Assembly: GCA_030041955.1 (NCBI GenBank)
Contig: JASIAO010000067.1
Span: 1-38,140, forward strand
Length of the DNA stretch: 38,140 bases
Reading direction: 5' to 3'
DNA from: Acidobacteriaceae bacterium
Lineage (GTDB): Bacteria > Acidobacteriota > Terriglobia > Terriglobales > Acidobacteriaceae
The translations under genes and the position numbers were made by a program. This document shows, piece after piece, positions 23,137 to 31,835 of the stretch (positions are counted from its first letter, which is position 1; each line of letters starts with the position of its first letter). A model generated the notes under the pieces. It worked only from the letters and a program-made list of their open reading frames with translations, was not told where the DNA came from and searched no databases.

Positions 23137-24474
23137 ATGTTTGTTTCCGGCCCGGCAGCATCGCAGTCGTCAACCGATGCTCCTCACAAAATGATCCCCG
23201 CGGGCATGGGGCTTCAGTTCTTTCTCGTTACCGTCCTCTTTTTCTTCTGGGGAATGCCCAACAACCTCAACGATGTCCTCATCCGCCAGTTCATGACGTC
23301 GTTTGCGATCACCCGCTTCAAGGCCGGCCTGGTGCAGTCGGCCTTTTATCTCGGCTATTTCGTTCTCGCCACCCCCGCCGCGCTGTTAATGCGTAAATAC
23401 GGTTACAAATTCGGATTCGTCGCTGGCCTGCTCCTCTTCGGCGCCGGAGCCATCCTCTTCTGGCCTGCCGCCGCCGTCGACCGCTACTGGTTCTTCCTCG
23501 CCGCGCTCTTCGTCATCGCCGCAGGCCTCTCGTTTCTTGAGACCGCTTCCAACCCCTTCGTCGCGCAGATGGGCGACCCCGCCAGCGCCGCCCGCCGCCT
23601 CAACTTTGCTCAGGCTTTCAATCCCCTCGGCGCCATCTCCGGCGTCCTCATCGGCACGGTCTTCATCTTTTCCGGCATCGAGCTCACCCCCGCGCAGGTT
23701 TCCGCTATGCAGTTGGCGGGCAAGTACCACGCCTACCTGCGCCGCGAAACCATGCGCGTCGTCACGCCCTACCTGGTCATCGGCGCGGTAGTGATCTTCT
23801 GGGCTATCCTCATCGCCCTCACCAAATTTCCGCGCATCGAAAGCGAACACGAAGGCGAATCCGGCGACCACGGCCACTTCGCCGAGCTCCTCCGCCAGCC
23901 CAACTTCCTCTTCGCCGTCCTCGCCCAGTTCATGTACGTCGGCGCCCAGGTCTGCACCTGGAGCTACTTCATCCAGTACATCCAGGAAACCACCCACCAG
24001 CCCGAGAAAACCGCCGGCTACATCCTCACCGGCACCCTGGTCGCCTTCGGCGTCGGCCGCTTCAGCTCCGCGGAAATCATGCGTCGCGTCCGCCCCGACC
24101 GCCTCATGGGTCTCTACTCCGTCATCAACGTCGTGCTCGTCGCCATCGGCGTCCTTGCCCCCGGCTGGATCGGCATCGGCTCCATTTTCCTTACCAGCTT
24201 CTTCATGTCCGTTATGTACCCCACCATCTTCGCCCTCGGCATCGAAGGCCTAGGCCGCAACACCAAAATCGGCGGCTCCTTCATAGTCATGGCCATCGTC
24301 GGCGGCGCCGTCCTCACTCCCCTCATGGGCTGGCTCTCCCAAATCACCCACAGCATCGCCGAAGCCTACCTCGTCCCCCTCGGCTGCTACGTCGTCGTCG
24401 CGTTCTATTCCTATGTGGGACATCGCATGGGCCGCCCCCGCGCCACCAGCCTCACCAACCCCGCGGAAGCCTGA
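23137..24474 (+). CDS. Sugar MFS transporter, FucP (L-fucose:H+ symporter) family
   Basis: FFFWGMPNNLNDVLIRQFMTSFAITRFKAGLVQSAFYLGYFVLATPAALLMRKYGYKFGF and LSFLETASNPFVAQMGDP are characteristic of FucP-family permeases. Confidence 0.9.
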   Translation: MFVSGPAASQSSTDAPHKMIPAGMGLQFFLVTVLFFFWGMPNNLNDVLIRQFMTSFAITRFKAGLVQSAFYLGYFVLATPAALLMRKYGYKFGFVAGLLLFGAGAILFWPAAAVDRYWFFLAALFVIAAGLSFLETASNPFVAQMGDPASAARRLNFAQAFNPLGAISGVLIGTVFIFSGIELTPAQVSAMQLAGKYHAYLRRETMRVVTPYLVIGAVVIFWAILIALTKFPRIESEHEGESGDHGHFAELLRQPNFLFAVLAQFMYVGAQVCTWSYFIQYIQETTHQPEKTAGYILTGTLVAFGVGRFSSAEIMRRVRPDRLMGLYSVINVVLVAIGVLAPGWIGIGSIFLTSFFMSVMYPTIFALGIEGLGRNTKIGGSFIVMAIVGGAVLTPLMGWLSQITHSIAEAYLVPLGCYVVVAFYSYVGHRMGRPRATSLTNPAEA

Positions 24475-24512
24475 GGTGGCGAGAGGGCCGAAGCTTCCCG
24501 TTTGCCCGGCGG

Positions 24513-25720
24513 TTATTGCGGCTCAGGCGTCGCAGGCGTGTTGTCGCGCAGGCGCTGGGATTCCTCCTCGCTGAGGATGCGGGCATCGGCGCGAAACAGC
24601 CGGTAGCGGGTGAAGGTCACGTCGTTCAGGTAATTCTGCACCGGGATGACCGTGGTGGGGCCGAATCGGACGCCCGGGAGGATGGGCATCCTGCCCAGCG
24701 CGACGCCGTGGAGCGGGACGATGTACGGGCGGCCGCCGAGGATGACCGAACCATATTCGATCAGGATGCCGCTGGCCGGCTCGAACAGCTTCGCCGGGTC
24801 GGAGACGATGGAGATGCGAAGAATGCTGCCCGTGCTGGGATCGACGGCGATCTCGCCGTGATACGCGGGCGCATCTGCGTCACCCCCACATCGACCACAT
24901 AGTGCGATTTCTCCGCAGGCACCTGATACCGAAATACGGCAAGCTGCGTCTCCTGGCGGCGTTGCCAATAGCCCCAGGTAAGCGAGCCCTGCTCGGCATC
25001 GCCAAGGACAATGGCGAGAATGGGTCCGAACTCGCCGCTGGTCGTGAAGCCCAAATTGCCAGCCGCGGCAGTCTCGCCGTTGAGCGCCTCTCTGCCATCC
25101 CGGTAGGTCACCGGGGCGCTGACCTGGACCGTAAACGACAGCGGCAGCAGGTCCAATCCGACCAGTTCATCGGTCGACGTAGCAGCGTCCTGATGGGCGG
25201 AGACCGCGGCGTCGCGAGCCTGTTCCATTACCGCATCCAGGGAGGCCTCGGCGGTCTGGAAGTGCAGGGTCTGGCGGACGGCAAGAAGGTTGGGCAGGTT
25301 GTGGATGGTCCGGTTCGCATACTCGACAGCAGAGTCGAAGATCTTTTTCTGCGCGGAAGCGTCGGGCGGAGGATCGGGGGACACGTCCGACGCAGGTAAA
25401 GAATAGAAGGCGGATCCGTCGGCCAGAATCAGAAGCATGTTCCGCGTGTGCGTCCCGGGGAACCGGGCCTGCCATGCGGCGAGACGCTCAGCGGTGACGC
25501 GCTCGGTGAGGGCAAAACCGGCGAGCTGGCTCGGCATTACGTCGTCGGACAATCCGCCGTCGGCGCTGAGGATCTGCTCCATCTGGGCGACGGTGACGCG
25601 CTGGGCCGCCTGCGCTAGCGGAGCAAGCAACGAGAGGGTAAGGACCGGAATGAGGCGGGAGCGCATGCGCCGTTTCCTGGCGGGATTATAAGCCGCAATC
25701 TCTGGCTCCGGTCGCTTCAA
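24513..25720 (-). pseudogene. Exported conserved hypothetical protein split by an apparent frameshift at a G5 tract (24883-24887)
   Basis: N-terminal ORF (signal peptide RSRLIPVLTLSLLAPLAQA ... YVVDVG) continues in another frame as GDADAPAYHGEIAVDPSTGSILRISIVSDPAKLF... Confidence 0.75.
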
Positions 25721-25828
25721 CCCCCGTCAGCCCACCCCCTCAGGCTGGCGGCTTTCACTCGCCCAATGGTTCAATGAACTATCGGGGCATCACTCAACTT
25801 GGCCCGCCCGCACCTCCGAGGATCCGCC

Positions 25829-26569
25829 TTGCGCATCTCGCTCTTTATCACGTGCTATAACGACGCGCTCTTCCCCGCAACGGGCCAGGCCGTCGTGCGC
25901 GTCCTCGAGCGCCTCGGCCACACCATCGACTTCAACTCCGCCCAAACCTGCTGTGGCCAGATGCACTGGAATACCGGCTACCTCCGCGAAGCTGTTCCTA
26001 TCATCCGTCACTTCGTCTCGACCTTTCGCGACGCCGAAACGATCTGCATCCCCTCATCCTCCTGCGTCGCCATGATCCGCGACCACTACCCCAAAGCCGC
26101 CCGCGAATCCGGCGATCCCGACTTCATCGCCGACGTCGACGCTCTTCTCCCGCGTGTCTTTGAATTCTCCGAGCTGCTCGTCAACCGTCTCGGCGTCGAA
26201 GACGTCGGCGCAACCTTCCCGCATCGCGTCACCTACCACGCCAGTTGCCACTCGCTGCGCAGCCTGCGCCTCGGCGACATTCCCTTCCGCCTCCTGCGCC
26301 AGGTGCGCAGCCTCACCCTCTGCGATCTCGAAGGTCTCGACCAGTGCTGCGGCTTCGGCGGCACTTTCGCCATCAAGAACGCCGACGTTTCCTCGGCCAT
26401 GCTCGCCGACAAGACTCGCTGCGTCTTCAATACCGGCGCCGAAGTCTGCACCGCCGTCGACAACTCCTGCCTCATGCACCTCTACGGCGCGCTCCATCGC
26501 CAGCGCACGCCCCTCCGCACTGCGCACCTCGCGGAAATCCTCGCCTCCGAAGCAGAGGGCGCCTCATGA
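25829..26569 (+). CDS. lutA: L-lactate utilization (Fe-S) protein LutA
   Basis: RISLFITCYNDALFPATGQAVVRVLERLG, QTCCGQMHWNTGY, CCGFGGTFAIKNADVSSAMLADK; TTG start preceded by GAGGA. Confidence 0.92.
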   Translation: MRISLFITCYNDALFPATGQAVVRVLERLGHTIDFNSAQTCCGQMHWNTGYLREAVPIIRHFVSTFRDAETICIPSSSCVAMIRDHYPKAARESGDPDFIADVDALLPRVFEFSELLVNRLGVEDVGATFPHRVTYHASCHSLRSLRLGDIPFRLLRQVRSLTLCDLEGLDQCCGFGGTFAIKNADVSSAMLADKTRCVFNTGAEVCTAVDNSCLMHLYGALHRQRTPLRTAHLAEILASEAEGAS

Positions 26570-27993
26570 CCGAGCCCCGCTCCGCCGATTTTCCCCACGC
26601 CGCTCGCGAGGTCCTTCAGGACTCGCAATTGCGCCGCAACGTCGCGCACGCCACCGACGTCATCCGCAACAAGCGCGATCGCGTCGTCGCCGAATGTTCC
26701 TCCTGGCAGGACCTCCGCGACGCCGGCAGCGCCATCCGCCAGCATGTCCTGCGCCATTTAGATCAGTATCTGTTACAGTTTGAATCCGCCTGCACCCAGG
26801 CCGGTGGCCAGGTTCACTGGGCCGCCGATGCGGCCGACGCCAACCGCATCCTCCTCGATCTCCTCGTCCGCCACAACGCCCGCGAGATCGTCAAGATCAA
26901 GTCGATGACCACGGAAGAAATCGGCCTCAACCGATCGCTCGCGGCTCACGGCATTGCCGCCGTCGAAACCGACCTCGCCGAATTGATCATCCAGCTCGGC
27001 CGCGACCAGCCCTCACACATCGTCGTCCCTGCGCTGCACAAGAATCGCCGGCAGATTCGCGACCTCTTCCAGCGCGAAATGCACCTCGACTCCCTCGGCG
27101 ACACCGCCGAAGACCTCACTGCCGCCGCCCGCCAGTATTTGCGGCAAAAGTTTTTCTCCGCTTCTGTAGCAGTCAGTGGCGCAAATTTCCTCATCGCGGA
27201 AACCGGCAGCGTCGTCATCGTCGAATCCGAGGGCAACGGCCGCATGTGTCTCACCCTCCCGCGCGTCCTCGTCTCCATCGCCGGCATCGAGAAAGTCATC
27301 CCCCGCTATCGCGATCTCGACGTCTTCCTCCAAACCCTCCCCCGCTCCGCCACCGGCGAGCGCATGAACCCCTACAACTCCATCTGGACCGGCGTCCACT
27401 CCGGCGACGGCCCCCAGGAGTTCCACGTCATCCTTCTCGACAACGGCCGCAGCCGCATCCTCCGCGACCCCGAAGCGCAGCAAACCCTCAAATGCATTCG
27501 CTGCGGAGCCTGCCAGAACGTCTGCCCCGTCTACCGTCAAACCGGCGGCCACGCCTATCGCTCCGTCTACGCCGGCCCCATCGGCGCCATCCTCACGCCG
27601 CAACTGCACCGGCTCCAGGAGGGAGCGTCGCTCCCGTACGCATCATCGCTCTGCGGCGCGTGCTACGAAGTCTGCCCCGTTAAAATCGACATCCCCGAAG
27701 TCCTCATTCACCTGCGCGGCCAGGTCGTCCGCAAACAGCAGGCGACACTCACCGGAAAACTCGGCGCATGGAACCTCGGCATGCAACTCGCCGCGCAGAT
27801 CTTCGTCAGTGGCGATCGCCTCGCCCTCGCGGAAACCCTCGGCCGCCTCGGCCAGCGCCCCTTCGTCCGCTCCAGCGGCTTCATCGAGCGCCTCCCGTTC
27901 ATGTTCTCCGGCTGGACCCGGTTCCGCGACCTCGCTCCCCTCCCCGCCGAATCCTTCCGCGAGTGGTGGGCCAAACGGAGCACTACCCCATGA
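26566..27993 (+). CDS. lutB: L-lactate utilization iron-sulfur protein LutB
   Basis: ATGA overlap with lutA; VKIKSMTTEEIGLN; ferredoxin motifs CIRCGACQNVCPVYRQTGGHAY and CGACYEVCPVKIDIPE. Confidence 0.93.
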   Translation: MTEPRSADFPHAAREVLQDSQLRRNVAHATDVIRNKRDRVVAECSSWQDLRDAGSAIRQHVLRHLDQYLLQFESACTQAGGQVHWAADAADANRILLDLLVRHNAREIVKIKSMTTEEIGLNRSLAAHGIAAVETDLAELIIQLGRDQPSHIVVPALHKNRRQIRDLFQREMHLDSLGDTAEDLTAAARQYLRQKFFSASVAVSGANFLIAETGSVVIVESEGNGRMCLTLPRVLVSIAGIEKVIPRYRDLDVFLQTLPRSATGERMNPYNSIWTGVHSGDGPQEFHVILLDNGRSRILRDPEAQQTLKCIRCGACQNVCPVYRQTGGHAYRSVYAGPIGAILTPQLHRLQEGASLPYASSLCGACYEVCPVKIDIPEVLIHLRGQVVRKQQATLTGKLGAWNLGMQLAAQIFVSGDRLALAETLGRLGQRPFVRSSGFIERLPFMFSGWTRFRDLAPLPAESFREWWAKRSTTP

Positions 27994-28649
27994 CCGCGCG
28001 CGACACCATCCTCCGCAGCATTCAGGAAAATCTCCGCGCCGCCGAACGTCTCGCCGGCCCAGGCCCAGGCCCCGGCTCCGGGGGCGACGATCTCATCTCC
28101 CGCCTCTATCGCGAAGCCGCGCCCCGTACCCCCGCCGACCGTCTCGCTCTCTTCGAGCACAACCTGCGCGACTACGAAGCCGGAGTCGCCTACGCATCCC
28201 CCAACACCATCGCCGAAGCCGTCGCCTGCTCGCTCGCCGCTCGATCTCTCACGCGCATCGCCATCCCTGGCGGCCTCCCCGCCGAGTGGCTTCCCTCCGG
28301 ATTTCTCTTCGAGCCGGCCGACGACTGCGATCCAACCGCGCTCGAAACCTTCCAGGGTGTCCTCACCGCCTGCACCCTCGCTATCGCCGAAACCGGCACC
28401 ATCGTCCTCCAATCCGCGCCCGGCCAGGGTCCGCGCCGCCTCTCGCTCGTCCCCGACTATCACCTGTGCGTCGTGTTCGATCGCCAGATCGTCGACACCG
28501 TTCCTGAAGCCTTCGTGCGCCTCGCCGCCAGCGCGACCCTGCCCACCACCTTCATCTCCGGCCCCTCGGCCACATCCGACATCGAAATGACCCGCGTCCG
28601 CGGCGTCCACGGCCCCCGCACCCTCGAAATCATCCTCGCCAAAAGCTGA
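27990..28649 (+). CDS. lutC: L-lactate utilization protein LutC
   Basis: ATGA overlap with lutB; ETGTIVLQSAPGQGPRRLSLVPDYHLCVV and TFISGPSATSDIEMTRVRGVHGPRTLEIIL. Confidence 0.92.
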   Translation: MTARDTILRSIQENLRAAERLAGPGPGPGSGGDDLISRLYREAAPRTPADRLALFEHNLRDYEAGVAYASPNTIAEAVACSLAARSLTRIAIPGGLPAEWLPSGFLFEPADDCDPTALETFQGVLTACTLAIAETGTIVLQSAPGQGPRRLSLVPDYHLCVVFDRQIVDTVPEAFVRLAASATLPTTFISGPSATSDIEMTRVRGVHGPRTLEIILAKS

Positions 28650-28825
28650 CTCCCGCCCCGCAATATCCTCCAAATCTCCCAATCTCCCAAAACTCGTCAA
28701 GAGTATGTGGAAAAATCTAAAGTAACAATCATTGATACGAAATAACTTCCGGGCCGCCGCTCCGCAACATATTTGGCAGGCCTATTCCTTCGGTTTGGTA
28801 TTCTGAACTTATAGGGTGAAAAACA

Positions 28826-28853
28826 AAAAGCCTCGCTCGCCGGCGAGGCTTTT
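28826..28853 (+). terminator. Intrinsic terminator
   Basis: AAAAGCCTCG-CTCGCCGG-CGAGGCTTTT followed by CTCTTT. Confidence 0.7.
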
Positions 28854-28870
28854 CTCTTTGCACACTGAAC

Positions 28871-28898
28871 CTGTTCCTTAAACCCTAACCCCTGTTTT
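28871..28898. repeat. Degenerate heptanucleotide tract
   Basis: CTGTTCC|TTAAACC|CTAACCC|CTGTTTT. Confidence 0.5.
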
Positions 28899-28943
28899 CA
28901 ACAACTTCCCGGGGGATGAGGGGGATGATTTTCGAGAACAGGG
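28890..28943. repeat. Copy 1 of a duplicated element with terminal inverted repeats
   Basis: CCCTGTTTTCAACAACTTCCCGGGGGATGAGGGGGATGATTTTCGAGAACAGGG; near-identical to 29085-29137. Confidence 0.85.
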
Positions 28944-28973
28944 CAAGGCAATCTATCCGACGAACGGCATTTA

Positions 28974-29001
28974 CTGATCACTGACATCTGATCGCTGACT
29001 A
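28974..29001. repeat. Degenerate heptanucleotide tract
   Basis: CTGATCA|CTGACAT|CTGATCG|CTGACTA. Confidence 0.7.
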
Positions 29002-29065
29002 CTCTTTTCCCGAGGTTCGCAAAACTGGAAGAGAACGAAGGCAACCGCGCTCTAGATGCCAACCG

Positions 29066-29093
29066 CTGACCTGTGATCCCTGATCCCTGTTTT
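29066..29093. repeat. Degenerate heptanucleotide tract
   Basis: CTGACCT|GTGATCC|CTGATCC|CTGTTTT; runs into copy 2 of the duplicated element. Confidence 0.6.
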
Positions 29094-29137
29094 CAATAAC
29101 TTGCCGGGGGATGAGGGGGATGATTTCGAAAACAGGG
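29085..29137. repeat. Copy 2 of a duplicated element with terminal inverted repeats
   Basis: CCCTGTTTTCAATAACTTGCCGGGGGATGAGGGGGATGATTTCGAAAACAGGG; perfect 10-bp termini CCCTGTTTTC/GAAAACAGGG. Confidence 0.85.
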
Positions 29138-29216
29138 AACGGCCATGCGGGATGGGTCTGCAACACCAGCGGAGCTGCCTTCGAGGACACCAACGAACCT
29201 GGGGCCTGCCAACTGG

Positions 29217-29462
29217 CTAACCCGCTGCCTGCTGAACCGCCAACGGCAATTGCTCCACCACAGCAATCCCCGCACGCCGCAGGAGCTGAAAAATGGTGGG
29301 GGGGGTGAGCCGGGTCGCGTCGAACTCCACGCGGATCGTCTTCCATTCCTCGTCAATCGAAATGCGCCGGATCCCGTACACCTCGCGCAAATTCCCGATC
29401 GCCGCCATCGCGGCCTCGGTCGGATGCCCCTCATAGCGGTACTGCACGTCGAGCTGCGTCAT
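29217..29462 (-). CDS. Small conserved protein, possibly HMA-like ferredoxin fold
   Basis: MTQLDVQYRYEGHPTEAAMAAIGNLREVYGIRRISIDEEWKTIRVEFDATRLTPPTIFQLLRRAGIAVVEQ; beta-alpha-beta-like pattern. Confidence 0.65.
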   Translation of the reverse strand: MTQLDVQYRYEGHPTEAAMAAIGNLREVYGIRRISIDEEWKTIRVEFDATRLTPPTIFQLLRRAGIAVVEQLPLAVQQAAG

Positions 29463-29499
29463 GCCTCGATGATACAGGGTGAGGAGGCAGGGGCTGGGG

Positions 29500-29555
29500 G
29501 GCTACCGGCTACCAGCTTCTCGCTACATCCTATACCCTATCCCCTACCCCCTAAG
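29500..29555. repeat. Degenerate heptanucleotide tract, 8 units, overlapping a stop codon
   Basis: GGCTACC|GGCTACC|AGCTTCT|CGCTACA|TCCTATA|CCCTATC|CCCTACC|CCCTAAG. Confidence 0.8.
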
Positions 29556-30173
29556 GAAAGGATTGGTCGCTCGTTCTTCTCCAATCGTCGTCTCCGGACC
29601 GTGCCCCGGAATCACCCGCGTCTCGTCCTCGAGCGTCATCAGCCGGTCGTGCAGCGACCGAAGGATCTGCCGCCCGTCGCCGCCCGGCAAATCTGTCCGC
29701 CCGATCGACCCGGCAAACAGCGTGTCGCCGGCCAGCAGCAGCCGCTCCGCCGCAAAATGCAGGCAGATGCTCCCCTGCGTGTGCCCAGGCGTGTGGATCA
29801 CCTGCGCGGGATGCGCCGCCAGCCCCACCACCATGGAATCCTCCGCGCTCTCGTCCGGCGGAGCCACCTCGGGCGTGGGTATTCCCAGCCATCCGGCCTG
29901 CACATCCATCATGCGCAACAGCGGCAAGTCTTTCTGATTCAGAAGAATAGGAGCACGAGTGGCCTGCTTCAGCTTCAGCGCCCCACCCACGTGGTCGATA
30001 TGCGCATGGGTCACTACAATCTGCTTCAGCGTGAGCCCCATCTCCGCCAGTCGCCTCAGGATATGCGGGATATTGTCTCCCGGATCGACCACCATCGCCT
30101 CTCCCGTCGCCTCATCGCCCGCCAGGATGCAGTTGCAGGCCAGCGGACCCACCGGAAATGTCTCAAGAATCAT
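29544..30173 (-). CDS. MBL-fold metallo-hydrolase (glyoxalase II-like)
   Basis: THAHIDHVGG, HTPGHTQGSICLH, LLAGDTLFAGSIGRTDLPGGD, VIPGHGPET motifs. Confidence 0.95.
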   Translation of the reverse strand: MILETFPVGPLACNCILAGDEATGEAMVVDPGDNIPHILRRLAEMGLTLKQIVVTHAHIDHVGGALKLKQATRAPILLNQKDLPLLRMMDVQAGWLGIPTPEVAPPDESAEDSMVVGLAAHPAQVIHTPGHTQGSICLHFAAERLLLAGDTLFAGSIGRTDLPGGDGRQILRSLHDRLMTLEDETRVIPGHGPETTIGEERATNPFLRG

Positions 30174-30331
30174 CGACTTAATTCTCCACCGGGAGGGGAA
30201 TTTCCCTCCGCCCCCTGACTTCAGAATAGGCTGCCGTCAGCCGTTAATCAGGAAAATCCTGGCATCCTGGTCAACCGCAGGGGCGCTCCCTGGCATCTTA
30301 TGTCACGATTTGACCTTTCGGGGTCCAGGCT

Positions 30332-30508
30332 ATGCATTCTGTCCCTTCTCTCGTTGACGTGCTCCGCAGCACCCTTAAGCGCCTCGAGCATAACGAGGAA
30401 TTGGCTCCCGACGATCCTCGGCTGGTCGAGTTGCGTCGCTCTCTCCTGCGCACCATCGCCGAGCTGGAATCACGGCGTCACGATCCGCACGAATCCTCCG
30501 TCGCCTGA
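30332..30508 (+). CDS. Small ORF (58 aa) absent from the supplied ORF track
   Basis: MHSVPSLVDVLRSTLKRLEHNEELAPDDPRLVELRRSLLRTIAELESRRHDPHESSVA; amphipathic, charged helical composition. Confidence 0.5.
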   Translation: MHSVPSLVDVLRSTLKRLEHNEELAPDDPRLVELRRSLLRTIAELESRRHDPHESSVA

Positions 30509-30643
30509 CTGCCGCGCAGTGCCCATCGTTCCCCAGCGAATCTCGTTGGCCCTCCACGCAGCACCCGAACCGCAACACACAACGCGGTTTTCGAGTCCAA
30601 TCGAATACCCTTGTGCTGTCCATTCTGGATCAGGAGGTAACCC

Positions 30644-31369
30644 ATGCTCCCGTCGGTTCGGCTTTCTGAACGTCCGTTTTTTGCCCTTCTGCTGGTCGCC
30701 CTCACCGTCCTCATCGTCCCACAGCTCGCCCTGGCGCAAACCGACGTCAGTGCCAGCATCTACGGCGCTTTCAGCGGCACAACCACTGGCGACGGCACGC
30801 AGCAGAGCCCCGCAAACCAGGCGGGCGGTCTCATCGAGCTACGCCACATTGCCAATCCGATTTTCGGCTTTGAGGCCACCTACTCCTTCAATAGGGCTGA
30901 CCAGACCTACACCAGCCATCCGGGCGCGTGTCCCGCGTTCGGCTGCACCATCTCGACAGAATCGGTGAGCAGCAATGCCCACGAAATCACCGCCGACTGG
31001 GTGCCCTCGCTGCACATTGCCAATCTGCGCCCCTTCGCCGTGCTCGGCGTCGGTTTGCTGCTCAACGTGCCCGCCACCGCCCAGGCGACGGTGACCACCA
31101 CGGCGCCTTGTGAGGGCCTGCAATGCTGTCTGGAGTGCGCCGCCGGCTCGACCGTCACAACCACCACCACCAGCCCCACCCAAACCAGCACCAAGGCAGT
31201 CTACGTCTATGGTGCCGGTCTCGACTGGGGCCTGCTGCCGCACCTCGGCCTGCGCCTGCAGTACCGTGGCAATCTCTACTCCGCGCCGAATGTCACGAAG
31301 CTCTTCTCCTCGACCAGCACCTTCGCCCACACCTCGGAACCGATGATCGGGGTCTATTTGCGCTTCTGA
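30644..31369 (+). CDS. Outer-membrane beta-barrel protein
   Basis: Signal peptide ending LALAQ; alternating pattern; C-terminal ...EPMIGVYLRF ending in Phe. Confidence 0.8.
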   Translation: MLPSVRLSERPFFALLLVALTVLIVPQLALAQTDVSASIYGAFSGTTTGDGTQQSPANQAGGLIELRHIANPIFGFEATYSFNRADQTYTSHPGACPAFGCTISTESVSSNAHEITADWVPSLHIANLRPFAVLGVGLLLNVPATAQATVTTTAPCEGLQCCLECAAGSTVTTTTTSPTQTSTKAVYVYGAGLDWGLLPHLGLRLQYRGNLYSAPNVTKLFSSTSTFAHTSEPMIGVYLRF

Positions 31370-31423
31370 ACGCAAGACGGGCAGGCTCTATGGCCTGCCC
31401 GCCTTGAATCCTGTGTCGGGACT

Positions 31424-31714
31424 CTATTTCTTCGCTGGCTGCGACGTCGTCGTGCCCGACAGCACCGACGTGTGGTGCGACGTCTGGTGCTGCATCATCA
31501 CCGTCAGCGCAATCGACGTCAGCACGAACACCACCGCCAGCCACGCCGTGGTCTTGGTCAGCAGGTTGGCCGCCGAACGCGGTCCGAACGCTGTCTGCGA
31601 GCCCTGCCCGCCGAAGGCCGCGGCCAGATCGGCGCTCTTGCCCTGCTGCAGCAGGATGATCACGATGAGCAGGATGCAAACAATAATGTGGATTGCAGTT
31701 ATGAGGTAAATCAC
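31424..31714 (-). CDS. secG: Preprotein translocase subunit SecG
   Basis: GTG start; VIYLITAIHIIVCILLIVIILLQQGKSADLAAAFGGQGSQTAFGPR. Confidence 0.92.
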   Translation of the reverse strand: MIYLITAIHIIVCILLIVIILLQQGKSADLAAAFGGQGSQTAFGPRSAANLLTKTTAWLAVVFVLTSIALTVMMQHQTSHHTSVLSGTTTSQPAKK

Positions 31715-31749
31715 GCTGTTTTCAACCTTCTTGGGCGCGGCGGTATTCT

Positions 31750-31835
31750 TGGTGCGGAAGGGGGGACTTGAACCCCCATGCCTTTTGGGCGCCACCCCCT
31801 CAAGATGGTGTGTCTGCCAATTTCACCACTTCCGC
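31750..31835 (-). tRNA. tRNA-Leu (GAG)
   Basis: Acceptor GCGGAAG/CTTCCGC, anticodon loop TTGAGGG in a CCATC/GGTGG stem, long variable arm, T-loop GGTTCAAGTCC, encoded CCA. Confidence 0.95.

Noticed and set aside
28871-29137. CRISPR-like array (repeats with spacers)
   Set aside because: Only two long copies, no uniform spacers and no cas genes; units are heptads and a duplicated inverted-repeat element.
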